Of a stretch of DNA of 64,000 bases, positions 25,623 through 33,072 are shown one piece after another. The translations under genes and the position numbers were made by a program. Under the pieces are notes generated by a model. The model made no database searches. It saw only the letters and a list, made by a program, of their open reading frames with translations, and was not told the origin of the DNA. The first letter of the stretch is position 1. Each line of letters starts with the position of its first letter. Origin of the DNA: Treponema succinifaciens DSM 2489 (lineage in GTDB: Bacteria > Spirochaetota > Spirochaetia > Treponematales > Treponemataceae); the NCBI RefSeq assembly GCF_000195275.1, contig NC_015385.1, positions 1,752,501 to 1,816,500 on the forward strand. Direction: 5' to 3'.

Positions 25623-28600
25623 CTAGCACAGTTTCTCCAGCAGGCTCACCAGAACCTGCCGCTTTTCTGCGTCCGTTACGGACTGCCCCATTTCCTCGAT
25701 TGTCCGCCAGATTTCCTCTTCGAGTAACACCGCCCGGCGGGAACATTCGATCTTCTTGAAGGACTTTGATTTTGCGTTTTCTGTTCCGCTCTGGGCAAAT
25801 CGGATCTCGTAATTGGCAGCGGAATTGTATTCACCAGCCGCTCCGTCAACGTTTGCAGCCGCTGGGTTTTCAGTATTATCAGCCAGGTACTGAGCCTGCC
25901 GAAGCGCCGACATATTTCTTTTATCCACTGAACGGTTATCAAAATCAAGAAGCGTTCCGTTCAGTTCTGAAAGCCGTTCAAAAAACATAGTCACGCTCTC
26001 ATCGTTCCAGTCGTCAATAGAAAGGCCTGTAAGAACTTTTGACATTTCCATCACGATTTTTTTCTCATCGTTTCCGGCGGACTTGTAAATCCTCAAAAGC
26101 GAATGTGCTCCGTTTTCAAAAACGTGATTTTCCGTCTGAAGGTTCAATTTCTGGCAAAAATCCGCAATAAGATTTTTAAGCGACCTTTCTGCGTTCGTAT
26201 CAAAAACATTTTTTATTTCTTCAACTATTTTTGATTCAAAATTATCCAGCACAGAATCAAAAAAAATTTTTGCATTTGCCACATTTTCAAAAAAATCAAA
26301 ATCTTCCGCACTCTGCCCGTTGCCGAACGCAAAAGGCAGCTTTTCAAAAAGAATTTCATTTGCCCCAAATCCTCCTGAGCGCAAAATGTTCAGGAACGCG
26401 GAATATTCTTTCTGAATGGCGGCAAATTTTATTTCAGCAAGCCCTGAGCCACCGCAATAAACCTTTTTCATCTGCTTTGTGTATTTTGGAAGCGAGCGGT
26501 ACCAGCGGAGCATCGCATTTATCAGGTACGAATATCCGTTCGCTTTTTTTTCCTCATCAATTACAAAGTCAGAAAAAAGTTTTTCCAATGCAAGAATATA
26601 ATTTTCTTTTTCGTCGTTCCATTTTTGAATCCGAATTGTAAAGTCAGAAGGAGTTTCCGCAATTTCCGCCAAGTTCTGAGCATTCACAGGAACTTCAATT
26701 CCGCGTTTTTTTAGGACGATATTCTTTACACGCTCACAAACCGCGGCCACAATGTAAACAGGAATCACACCACGCCTAAGTCCAATTCCATTCTCAGGTT
26801 TTACAAGAAGGTCAAAAAGCTTTTCAAAACTGGCTTCTGTTTTTTCCGCATTGGAAAGAAAACCGTTCATCATGCAAAAAAGATTCTTAAAGTTTTCGTC
26901 ATTTTTTGTGTCTCCGGTCTTTGGCGACAGATTGACGAATTTCTTTTCGGAATTTTTTTCAAGAATTCCCGTGTGGACAAGCGCGCTTTGCATAAACGAA
27001 ACTTCCTGTCCGCTTCCGGAAAATCCCAGGTTGTTGAGCGGAAAATTCAGCATCGCATCCATAAGTTTTGCACGGCTTTTTGTGGCCGCTCCGGTAAGGC
27101 AATTTTTGTTCAGCATCTCATTGTTTATGACCGGCGTTCTGTAAAAAATCTCTCCACAGATTTGGGAAACCAGATTTGTAAGATCGGATTTTCTGTAAAG
27201 TTTCTTTTCCGCTCCAAGCGAGACGTAAAGAGCCAGTTTCCGCTCCGGCTGAATATACGAATGGACAATCTGTTTTACAACCTCGTACAAATCCTGATAA
27301 ATTATGTCGTACTCGTCAAAGAGAAAAGAATCAGAAGTATCATCAAAAGAAGAAAGAAGCTCGTTTCTCAAAAAGGCGACAGAATCAAACCGGCGGAGCC
27401 TTTCAGAGAATTTTTCAACCGACTTTGAAAATATAAAGACAAGATTTTTTGTTTCGGAAGAGATTTTGCACGCCTTTTCTACAAGATTTTTTTTATCGTC
27501 CTGATTTTTTTCCGCGCTTTCAGAATCGTTAAAAACTGCAAAAACACAGCCGTCGGAATTGAAATTTTCAGCGGCATTTTTCCAATCCCCGCGTTCCATA
27601 AAATCGTTTTCAGAAATAAACGCAAAACGAAAGTAACGCGTCATCTTATTTTTAACGTTGTACGAAGTTGGATAAATAAATTTTTCCGTGTTGAAATTGT
27701 TCAGAATATCGACAATGCGAACCGACCTCCGCCGTTTTTCAACGCAGTCAGAAATCAAAGCTGGAATATTTGCGCCGGAATTAGCCTTGAGTTGAATATA
27801 ATTGTTGTGAATGTTCAGATAAACGAAACCTTTTTCAGAAAGAGTCTTCACTGCGCCACGGATTTCTTCACGGGAATAACCTGCGTCATCATAAAGCTCA
27901 AAAAGAAAATTCAAATCCGGAGAAAGACGCTCAAACTGGTTAAGGCAGTAAATCAGCGAAAGAGTTTTTATGATTTTTGATTCAAGCGATTTTTTATCAA
28001 GCTGCCGCAGAATCGAAAGCGCCATAAAATAATGCTTTTTAATTTCGCTTGTGTAAGGCTCGTTCTGCATTTGGTTTTCAAAATAGTCAAAAAGAACGTC
28101 CGGCGTAAAAAGAATTATTTTTCCATCCGAAAGAAATTCATCCTCCGTCTTTTTAATCAGAGAAGCAAATCCGTTCTTGTCATTTCCGGAAAGAAAAGTA
28201 AAAAGAGTCCTCTCGTTCTGCGCAACTTTTTCAGAAAGCCGCGGCAAAATGTAGCTTGTGACCGGATGCAGCGGATAACAGCCAAAAAGAATCGTCTGTC
28301 CCGCATCGCAATCAAGATTTGAAAAAAGCCGGAAGCTGCTTCCAAACCAAATATTCTTCAAATTTTCAAACTGAGCTTTGTTATTTGAACAGAATTTTTC
28401 CCATTCATCAGGATTTTTTATAATCGCCGCACGAATCAGGCTGTAGACTTCCGAATAATTATTGTAAAGGTGAATATGCCTGAACCGCTCAGAAACGCCT
28501 TTCCAGCCGTCAACTTTCTGCTTAGGAAGAATATCTATGTAGTTTTCAATTTCCTTGTGGCAAATCAAAAGCAAGTGAAGCTGATTTTTTCCGCTGCGGT

Positions 28601-29471
28601 CGCAACGCTCGGCAAAGTCCTGAAGAAGTTTTGTATCTTTTACTGTCGCCTGCGCAATGCTTGATTCAAGATATTTCCCGAATTCATCATAAACTACAAA
28701 AATGCCATCGTAATTTCCGGTCTCGCAAAGTTTTTTGCAAACTTTTTCGTAGACTTCAACAACATCAAGACCGCTGAACGGATTAAATTCGCTGCCCGAA
28801 GTAAGCGACGGATAAAGTTTTTCAAATTCCGCAAAAAAATCCGAATTATATGTTAAAAGCTGCCGCTTGAATTCCCCGGATTTTACGGAAGCCAGATTAT
28901 TGAATTTTTCAAGAGTTTCAGGATATTCGTTTTCCCATTTTTCAATCATTTTTACCGCAGACTCAAAATGGGTTTCCGGCATAAGATTTTCAAATTCCTT
29001 ATTTTTTAAAGTCAGATGAAGCGCATACAAAAACGACTGGGCAAGGCTCTGAGAATTTCCGTTTATCACAACAGGAAGAAGCCGTGTACCGCTTTTTACA
29101 TACTGGCGCACATTTTCCGCCGTATCAGGATTTTTTTCCGCGATTTTTTTCGCAAGCGACTCAAAGACATTCTTCAAATCTGGATTATTATATAGAAGAG
29201 AAAGTGTTTCCAGCACAATGTACGACTTTCCTTTTCCGTAAGGACCGATTAAAATTCCTGCACGGTTTAAGGAATCGTTTTTTTCAGAAGTTTTTTCTTC
29301 CGTCTGATTTATGTTTCTTGCGCTTAGAACAGCCTCGTCTATAAACTTTATAGCTTCAGAAGTCGGAATAAAATCCGCAAGTTTCTGCGCATTGTCAAAA
29401 TCAAACGCAATATTCACTGAAGTTTGAAAATTCTTTGAAGCGGCTATCATCCTGTTTTTTTGCAAACTCAT
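25623..29471 (-). CDS. sspC: Large P-loop ATPase (SspC-like), 1282 aa
   Basis: Walker A is GPYGKGKS (residues 76-83) and a Walker B-like GIFVVYDEFGKYLE follows near residue 260. The remaining thousand residues are a helical, AAA-associated body with no other motif I can name. The protein is encoded directly after, and overlapping by 4 nt, the DUF4007 gene, the order expected for sspB-sspC. In Ssp systems the SspC ATPase is thought to drive DNA opening for sulfur insertion. BREX/Pgl-type large ATPases are the main alternative family; the neighbours decide for Ssp. Confidence 0.8.
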   Translation of the reverse strand: MSLQKNRMIAASKNFQTSVNIAFDFDNAQKLADFIPTSEAIKFIDEAVLSARNINQTEEKTSEKNDSLNRAGILIGPYGKGKSYIVLETLSLLYNNPDLKNVFESLAKKIAEKNPDTAENVRQYVKSGTRLLPVVINGNSQSLAQSFLYALHLTLKNKEFENLMPETHFESAVKMIEKWENEYPETLEKFNNLASVKSGEFKRQLLTYNSDFFAEFEKLYPSLTSGSEFNPFSGLDVVEVYEKVCKKLCETGNYDGIFVVYDEFGKYLESSIAQATVKDTKLLQDFAERCDRSGKNQLHLLLICHKEIENYIDILPKQKVDGWKGVSERFRHIHLYNNYSEVYSLIRAAIIKNPDEWEKFCSNNKAQFENLKNIWFGSSFRLFSNLDCDAGQTILFGCYPLHPVTSYILPRLSEKVAQNERTLFTFLSGNDKNGFASLIKKTEDEFLSDGKIILFTPDVLFDYFENQMQNEPYTSEIKKHYFMALSILRQLDKKSLESKIIKTLSLIYCLNQFERLSPDLNFLFELYDDAGYSREEIRGAVKTLSEKGFVYLNIHNNYIQLKANSGANIPALISDCVEKRRRSVRIVDILNNFNTEKFIYPTSYNVKNKMTRYFRFAFISENDFMERGDWKNAAENFNSDGCVFAVFNDSESAEKNQDDKKNLVEKACKISSETKNLVFIFSKSVEKFSERLRRFDSVAFLRNELLSSFDDTSDSFLFDEYDIIYQDLYEVVKQIVHSYIQPERKLALYVSLGAEKKLYRKSDLTNLVSQICGEIFYRTPVINNEMLNKNCLTGAATKSRAKLMDAMLNFPLNNLGFSGSGQEVSFMQSALVHTGILEKNSEKKFVNLSPKTGDTKNDENFKNLFCMMNGFLSNAEKTEASFEKLFDLLVKPENGIGLRRGVIPVYIVAAVCERVKNIVLKKRGIEVPVNAQNLAEIAETPSDFTIRIQKWNDEKENYILALEKLFSDFVIDEEKKANGYSYLINAMLRWYRSLPKYTKQMKKVYCGGSGLAEIKFAAIQKEYSAFLNILRSGGFGANEILFEKLPFAFGNGQSAEDFDFFENVANAKIFFDSVLDNFESKIVEEIKNVFDTNAERSLKNLIADFCQKLNLQTENHVFENGAHSLLRIYKSAGNDEKKIVMEMSKVLTGLSIDDWNDESVTMFFERLSELNGTLLDFDNRSVDKRNMSALRQAQYLADNTENPAAANVDGAAGEYNSAANYEIRFAQSGTENAKSKSFKKIECSRRAVLLEEEIWRTIEEMGQSVTDAEKRQVLVSLLEKLC

Positions 29472-30397
29472 ATTTTCAGTTCCTTGTAATATTCTTCAAC
29501 GCATTTCTTGTAAGATTCGCTTTCGTCCAAATCTTTCCAGGCAAAAAGCCGGACAACATCAAGTCCTGCCGTACGAACAACTTTCACAAAATCACGGCTT
29601 TCAAGCTCGCTCAGAATATCCATAAGCGTAATCACATCAAGATTAAAAAGTTTGCCGGCCCCATTTTTCCTGTTCTGAATGTCTGAAAGCGGAATTTCAA
29701 GATTTTTGTACGCATATCCGTCATTTGTGCTTTTTTCGCACATACGATAAAGCACTGCAAGAAAAACAAGCGACGGAATATTCTGCTTAGGAGGGATAAC
29801 CTTCCGGTACATTTTCCGTTCGCCGCCCATAAAATCAACAAGTCCAAGCTCTGCAAACGGAGACTCAATATTGTCTTCCGGATCAATTTCCGACGCATTT
29901 TTAAAGCGGGAAACATAAGTACCCACAATACATTCAAAGTCGCTTTCAAATGAACTGCGCGCAGTTGAACCACCGCTGCTTTTGTCAAATTTAAAAAGCT
30001 CGGACACAAAATCATCCTTGCTAAATTCCGTCATATTGAATTCATTAAAGAAAAAATACCAGGAAGTCGCAAAATCCTTGTTTGAGGCAAGTTCCGCCTG
30101 CAAAAGCCAGAGCGATCCAGTTTCCTCAACATAAGGGTCGTGCTTGTATATAATTTTTCCAAGAGTCGAAAATACAGTTTCAGTTTTTCTTGTCTTCTCT
30201 CCTTTTTTTTCTTCCGTAAGACCAACCGCCTTCATCCAGTATCGCAGCGAAACAACCATATTCCGTCCAATCCCCAGTTCTTCCATAGGCTCCAGTGTTT
30301 TGTCCGTAAAAATTCCCGGATTTTTTTGAACCGCCTCAATCCCTTTCGCAAGCCAGTCTTTGCGGATTGAAAATGTCTCGTGTCCTCTGTATTTCAT
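29468..30397 (-). CDS. sspB: DUF4007 protein (SspB-like nickase), 309 aa
   Basis: The N-terminus KYRGHETFSIRKDWLAKGIEAV, then GIGRNMVVSLRYWMKAVGL, is the DUF4007 signature. In published single-strand phosphorothioation systems SspB carries this domain and nicks DNA at the site to be modified. An SD AAGGA lies 8 nt upstream of the ATG. It overlaps sspC by 4 nt. It is separated from sspD by a 151-bp gap filled with an intergenic repeat. I see no truncation. Confidence 0.85.
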   Translation of the reverse strand: MKYRGHETFSIRKDWLAKGIEAVQKNPGIFTDKTLEPMEELGIGRNMVVSLRYWMKAVGLTEEKKGEKTRKTETVFSTLGKIIYKHDPYVEETGSLWLLQAELASNKDFATSWYFFFNEFNMTEFSKDDFVSELFKFDKSSGGSTARSSFESDFECIVGTYVSRFKNASEIDPEDNIESPFAELGLVDFMGGERKMYRKVIPPKQNIPSLVFLAVLYRMCEKSTNDGYAYKNLEIPLSDIQNRKNGAGKLFNLDVITLMDILSELESRDFVKVVRTAGLDVVRLFAWKDLDESESYKKCVEEYYKELKI

Positions 30398-30409
30398 TTT
30401 ATATTCCTT

Positions 30410-30548
30410 TTTATTCGGGCGTTTCCCTTCGCTTTCGCTCCGGGCCAGGCTTTGCGGGGTTCCGCTTTCGCTTCATTGCTTTGTTCTGGTTTCGACAAGC
30501 TCAACCGCCACAAAACAACGCTTCGCGCCCCTCCAATCCCTAACGCAC
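30410..30548 (-). repeat. GC-rich intergenic repeat downstream of sspD
   Basis: Immediately after the sspD stop the minus strand reads GCGTTAGGGATTGGAGGGG and continues with several GAAGCG/GAAAGC motifs. The block GCGTTAGGGATTG recurs right after the TIGR01440 gene at about 61978, and a related element follows the NUDIX gene at about 58545. It is noticeably richer in G+C than its surroundings. Position at gene 3' ends suggests a REP-like family; it splits the ssp operon. Confidence 0.5.
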
Positions 30549-32258
30549 TTATAAATCCTTTGTCCTTAAATATTTTTCCATCATGCAGCCGCCGGTCAGA
30601 TATTTTTCTGTGACGCATTTTTTGCAATGAACGCATTTTTCCGGATTTATGTAATACTTATTTCCAGCAAGAGAAATCGCTCCAGAGCGGCAGACGGACT
30701 CACATTTCAGGCACTTTCGGCATGCGTTAAATTTCCTAACCTGATAGCCAATCATGCGCTGAAGGTCGTCGTGCTTTTCCACATTCATTGTTCGCACTTT
30801 TACGGCGTGCTCAAAACCGCTCTGGTTGAACGGCTGAACGGAAATTATTGGAACTTTTGTCTTTACGTCCAGAATCAGCGTTTCGTGAATCAACTTTCGG
30901 CCAAGCTCGGGAGCAAGGATTCCAAACGGAACAAGCATATTCAAAAAACTGTCGTCAAAAGCGCGTGTAAGCTGGTAGATTTTTGAGTGCTCTTCGCTCG
31001 TGCAGTTCGTAAATTTGAGTTTTACGTCTCCGGCAGCAGCAACTCCATTTCCCCCCTGACGCGCCTTCCATTTGCCTGAATCCACATATTCTTCCGCGTC
31101 GGGCTTTCCAATCTGCCGGGCAAAACCAACAAGAAAACTTCGCCAATTTTCGCTCCGTTCGCTCATGTAAATGCGTGAAAGAAACTGGGCGCGCAGATTG
31201 TTGTTCGGGCAGCACCAGCAGCCGACGCGGTCGTAGCCAAGCCGGTAAGCGTCGTTGAAGTCAACTTTTTCAGAAAGAAGATAAAGCCACACGTCCAAAT
31301 CTTTCCATTCAAAAATCGGAGAAGCGACGGTCTGTTTCTGGATTTTTACAGTCTCGGTGTTTTCTGTAACGCGGCTATATTTTGAGCGGCTCACAGACTC
31401 GTTTTTTCGGATTCCGTAGAACGTAAGAATCTGCTTGTCGCCGAATTTTCGGTTCAGGACACGCGTAATCGGTCCTGTCTTGAACATCGAGCAGCACCAT
31501 CTCATCATTCTTGCAGGCGGTCCGATTTCCTTGCAGACTTCATAAAAATTCTGGTCAGTGTTCTTCGCAATTCTGAATTCCGCCAACGGATGATTTTTTC
31601 TGTAGCGTTCTGCATACTCTATCGTCATAGGAAATTCTAGCGTGGTATTTCCAAAAAGATGCGTTATTTTCGGATTTGCAAGCGCTTTTATAACAACATC
31701 CGCAGTCGCAGTGGAATCCTTTCCTCCACTGAACGAAACAATCATGCGGTTTTCTGAGCCTGCTCCGTTTTTCTGGACAAACTTCTCCGCCTCGTCTTGA
31801 ACAAAGTCAAAAGCATCGTCCTTTATGGAATCAAACCTGCTTTTATTCGCCTGAATAAATTTCTGTACTGTTGAATCGAAATATTTTTTTGAAACTTCAA
31901 GATTTTCTGCTGAATATTCGTTCAATTTTTCGCGGAGGAAATTGCAGTCGGCATTTCTAAAAACTGAAGACGAAATTGCAACAGATTTTCCGTCAATATA
32001 GTAACGGTTCGCAGAGTTCCACACCGAAGACGAAGCCAAACTGAACGGCTCTTTTTCAAGCAGCAGCTCAAGCAAAAGCCGCTCCTCCGGAAAAACAGGC
32101 CGCAAATCGCTGGAAAGATATTCAGTTTTTCCATGGCAAAGCGGACACTTGCAAACCGCACCGACAGAATTATTCTCATCAAAAACAGGAATTCTGCACG
32201 AAGCGCACCAATTAAGCTGCGCAGAAAAACGGTCGTTTTTTGTGACAGGCTCAGTCAT
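30549..32258 (-). CDS. sspD: PAPS-reductase/ATP-pyrophosphatase-like protein with ferredoxin domain (SspD/DndC-like), 569 aa
   Basis: Activates the phosphodiester oxygen for replacement by sulfur. Order of parts: N-terminal Cys cluster (Cys18, 21, 38, 41) like a zinc ribbon; PP-loop SGGKDS at 177-182; RMMRWCCSMFKTGP, typical of PAPS reductase-family proteins; the GYDRVGCWCCPNNN segment with further Cys; and a C-terminal 4Fe-4S ferredoxin-like domain with CRKCLKCESVC and CVHCKKC. The ferredoxin end suggests electron or sulfur relay. The ATG overlaps the stop of the 40-aa leader gene (ATGA). Confidence 0.87.
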   Translation of the reverse strand: MTEPVTKNDRFSAQLNWCASCRIPVFDENNSVGAVCKCPLCHGKTEYLSSDLRPVFPEERLLLELLLEKEPFSLASSSVWNSANRYYIDGKSVAISSSVFRNADCNFLREKLNEYSAENLEVSKKYFDSTVQKFIQANKSRFDSIKDDAFDFVQDEAEKFVQKNGAGSENRMIVSFSGGKDSTATADVVIKALANPKITHLFGNTTLEFPMTIEYAERYRKNHPLAEFRIAKNTDQNFYEVCKEIGPPARMMRWCCSMFKTGPITRVLNRKFGDKQILTFYGIRKNESVSRSKYSRVTENTETVKIQKQTVASPIFEWKDLDVWLYLLSEKVDFNDAYRLGYDRVGCWCCPNNNLRAQFLSRIYMSERSENWRSFLVGFARQIGKPDAEEYVDSGKWKARQGGNGVAAAGDVKLKFTNCTSEEHSKIYQLTRAFDDSFLNMLVPFGILAPELGRKLIHETLILDVKTKVPIISVQPFNQSGFEHAVKVRTMNVEKHDDLQRMIGYQVRKFNACRKCLKCESVCRSGAISLAGNKYYINPEKCVHCKKCVTEKYLTGGCMMEKYLRTKDL

Positions 32259-32377
32259 TTTGCAAGTTCTCTGTATGCTTCAAGATTTTGTTTTATAAGG
32301 GCATCTGAAATTTTATGCACTTCATCATCTAGTGCAAAAACAAGATTTTCTTTGACATATTCAACTGCTGTAAACAT
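32255..32377 (-). CDS. 40-aa leader protein of the phosphorothioation operon
   Basis: A short frame, MFTAVEYVKENLVFALDDEV to YRELAK, starts at ATG 32377 with an AGGTG SD and ends in TGA overlapping the sspD ATG. Acidic/helical, no recognised family. It is the first gene behind the promoter at 32413-32441. ATGA coupling makes sspD translation likely to depend on it, so it could act as a translational leader or small regulator. Confidence 0.6.
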   Translation of the reverse strand: MFTAVEYVKENLVFALDDEVHKISDALIKQNLEAYRELAK

Positions 32378-32412
32378 AAACACCTCGATTTTGAGCCGAA
32401 ATAATCTTTAGA

Positions 32413-32441
32413 ATTATATCACATTTTTTAAATTCTGTTAA
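32413..32441 (-). promoter_or_regulatory. Strong sigma-70-type promoter of the phosphorothioation operon
   Basis: Minus strand: TTAACA (32436-32441), 17-nt spacer, TATAAT (32413-32418), with TG one base upstream of the -10 (extended -10). Predicted transcription start near 32406 and a leader of about 30 nt before the 40-aa gene. It lies directly after the stop of brnA, so the TA pair and the ssp operon are separate units. It matches the housekeeping consensus, so the sigma factor at 18.5 kb is not needed for basal expression. Confidence 0.7.
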
Positions 32442-32444
32442 TTT

Positions 32445-32729
32445 TCAGTTGAAAATCGCCTTTCTTAAAGCTGCGTTTATTTTTGTCTGATAGCCTTTTC
32501 CCAGTCTTTTGAATGCCTCGATGACATCTGCGTCAAGTTTCAGTGTAATCTGCTGTTTTTTAGGCTTATAGTATGCAGGATTTGCCGGAACGAACTCTGA
32601 AAGTTCCTTTTTTGACAATTTTGGAGCATCTTCATAGTTTATTTCGTGATTTTTTGCGGCTTCAATTTCCTTAATTGCATCAAATGTTGGCTGGTCGCCA
32701 ATCTTGATTTCTTTTTTTACTATTTCCAT
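32445..32729 (-). CDS. brnA: BrnA-family antitoxin, 94 aa
   Basis: The C-terminal segment KQQITLKLDADVIEAFKRLGKGYQTKINAALRKA is the ribbon-helix-helix motif of BrnA antitoxins, which bind BrnT and repress their own operon. The ATG at 32729 is chosen because AGGAGG lies 7 nt upstream. It lies after and overlaps brnT by 50 bp, the usual toxin-first order of this family. Confidence 0.88.
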   Translation of the reverse strand: MEIVKKEIKIGDQPTFDAIKEIEAAKNHEINYEDAPKLSKKELSEFVPANPAYYKPKKQQITLKLDADVIEAFKRLGKGYQTKINAALRKAIFN

Positions 32730-32991
32730 AATAAAGCCTCCTTTCTTCTGCATCTGCTAACCGTGCCGAAATAATTCGATATGATTCAAATCTTTCTGTA
32801 TAAACAACGAATAAAACATCTTCGACTTTTCCGATTGTCTGGAAAGAGTCTTCCTCACGGACATTGTTTTCCGAGTGATCGTAGCGTTCAAGTCTGAATG
32901 GGTCTGCAAAAACATAGCTTGCTGTCTCAAAACTTATGTGATGTTTCTGCTTGTTTTGCTGATTTTTATTTTCATCCCATTCGACATTCAT
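32680..32991 (-). CDS. brnT: BrnT-family RNase toxin, 103 aa
   Basis: BrnT toxins are small RelE-like ribonucleases. The start MNVEWDENKNQQNKQKHHISFETASYVF and the later SYRIISARLADAEERRLYYG match the family core. Beyond that end the frame continues for 14 residues (NSKKRNQDWRPANI), overlapping brnA by 50 bp, longer than the compact family members I know. The ATG at 32991 starts the conserved core; in-frame upstream codons precede it. Confidence 0.86.
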   Translation of the reverse strand: MNVEWDENKNQQNKQKHHISFETASYVFADPFRLERYDHSENNVREEDSFQTIGKVEDVLFVVYTERFESYRIISARLADAEERRLYYGNSKKRNQDWRPANI

Positions 32992-33072
32992 AGGAAAAGT
33001 ATATACTGAAAAGAAGTTACTGTAAACAAAAAATTCTGTCACAAAAAACGACCGTTATTAGTAGCAAAAATT

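Noticed and set aside
25623-30397. BREX or Pgl system as the identity of the large ATPase locus.
   Set aside because: No PglZ phosphatase or PglX methylase is present, while DUF4007, the PP-loop protein and desulfurase all fit Ssp.
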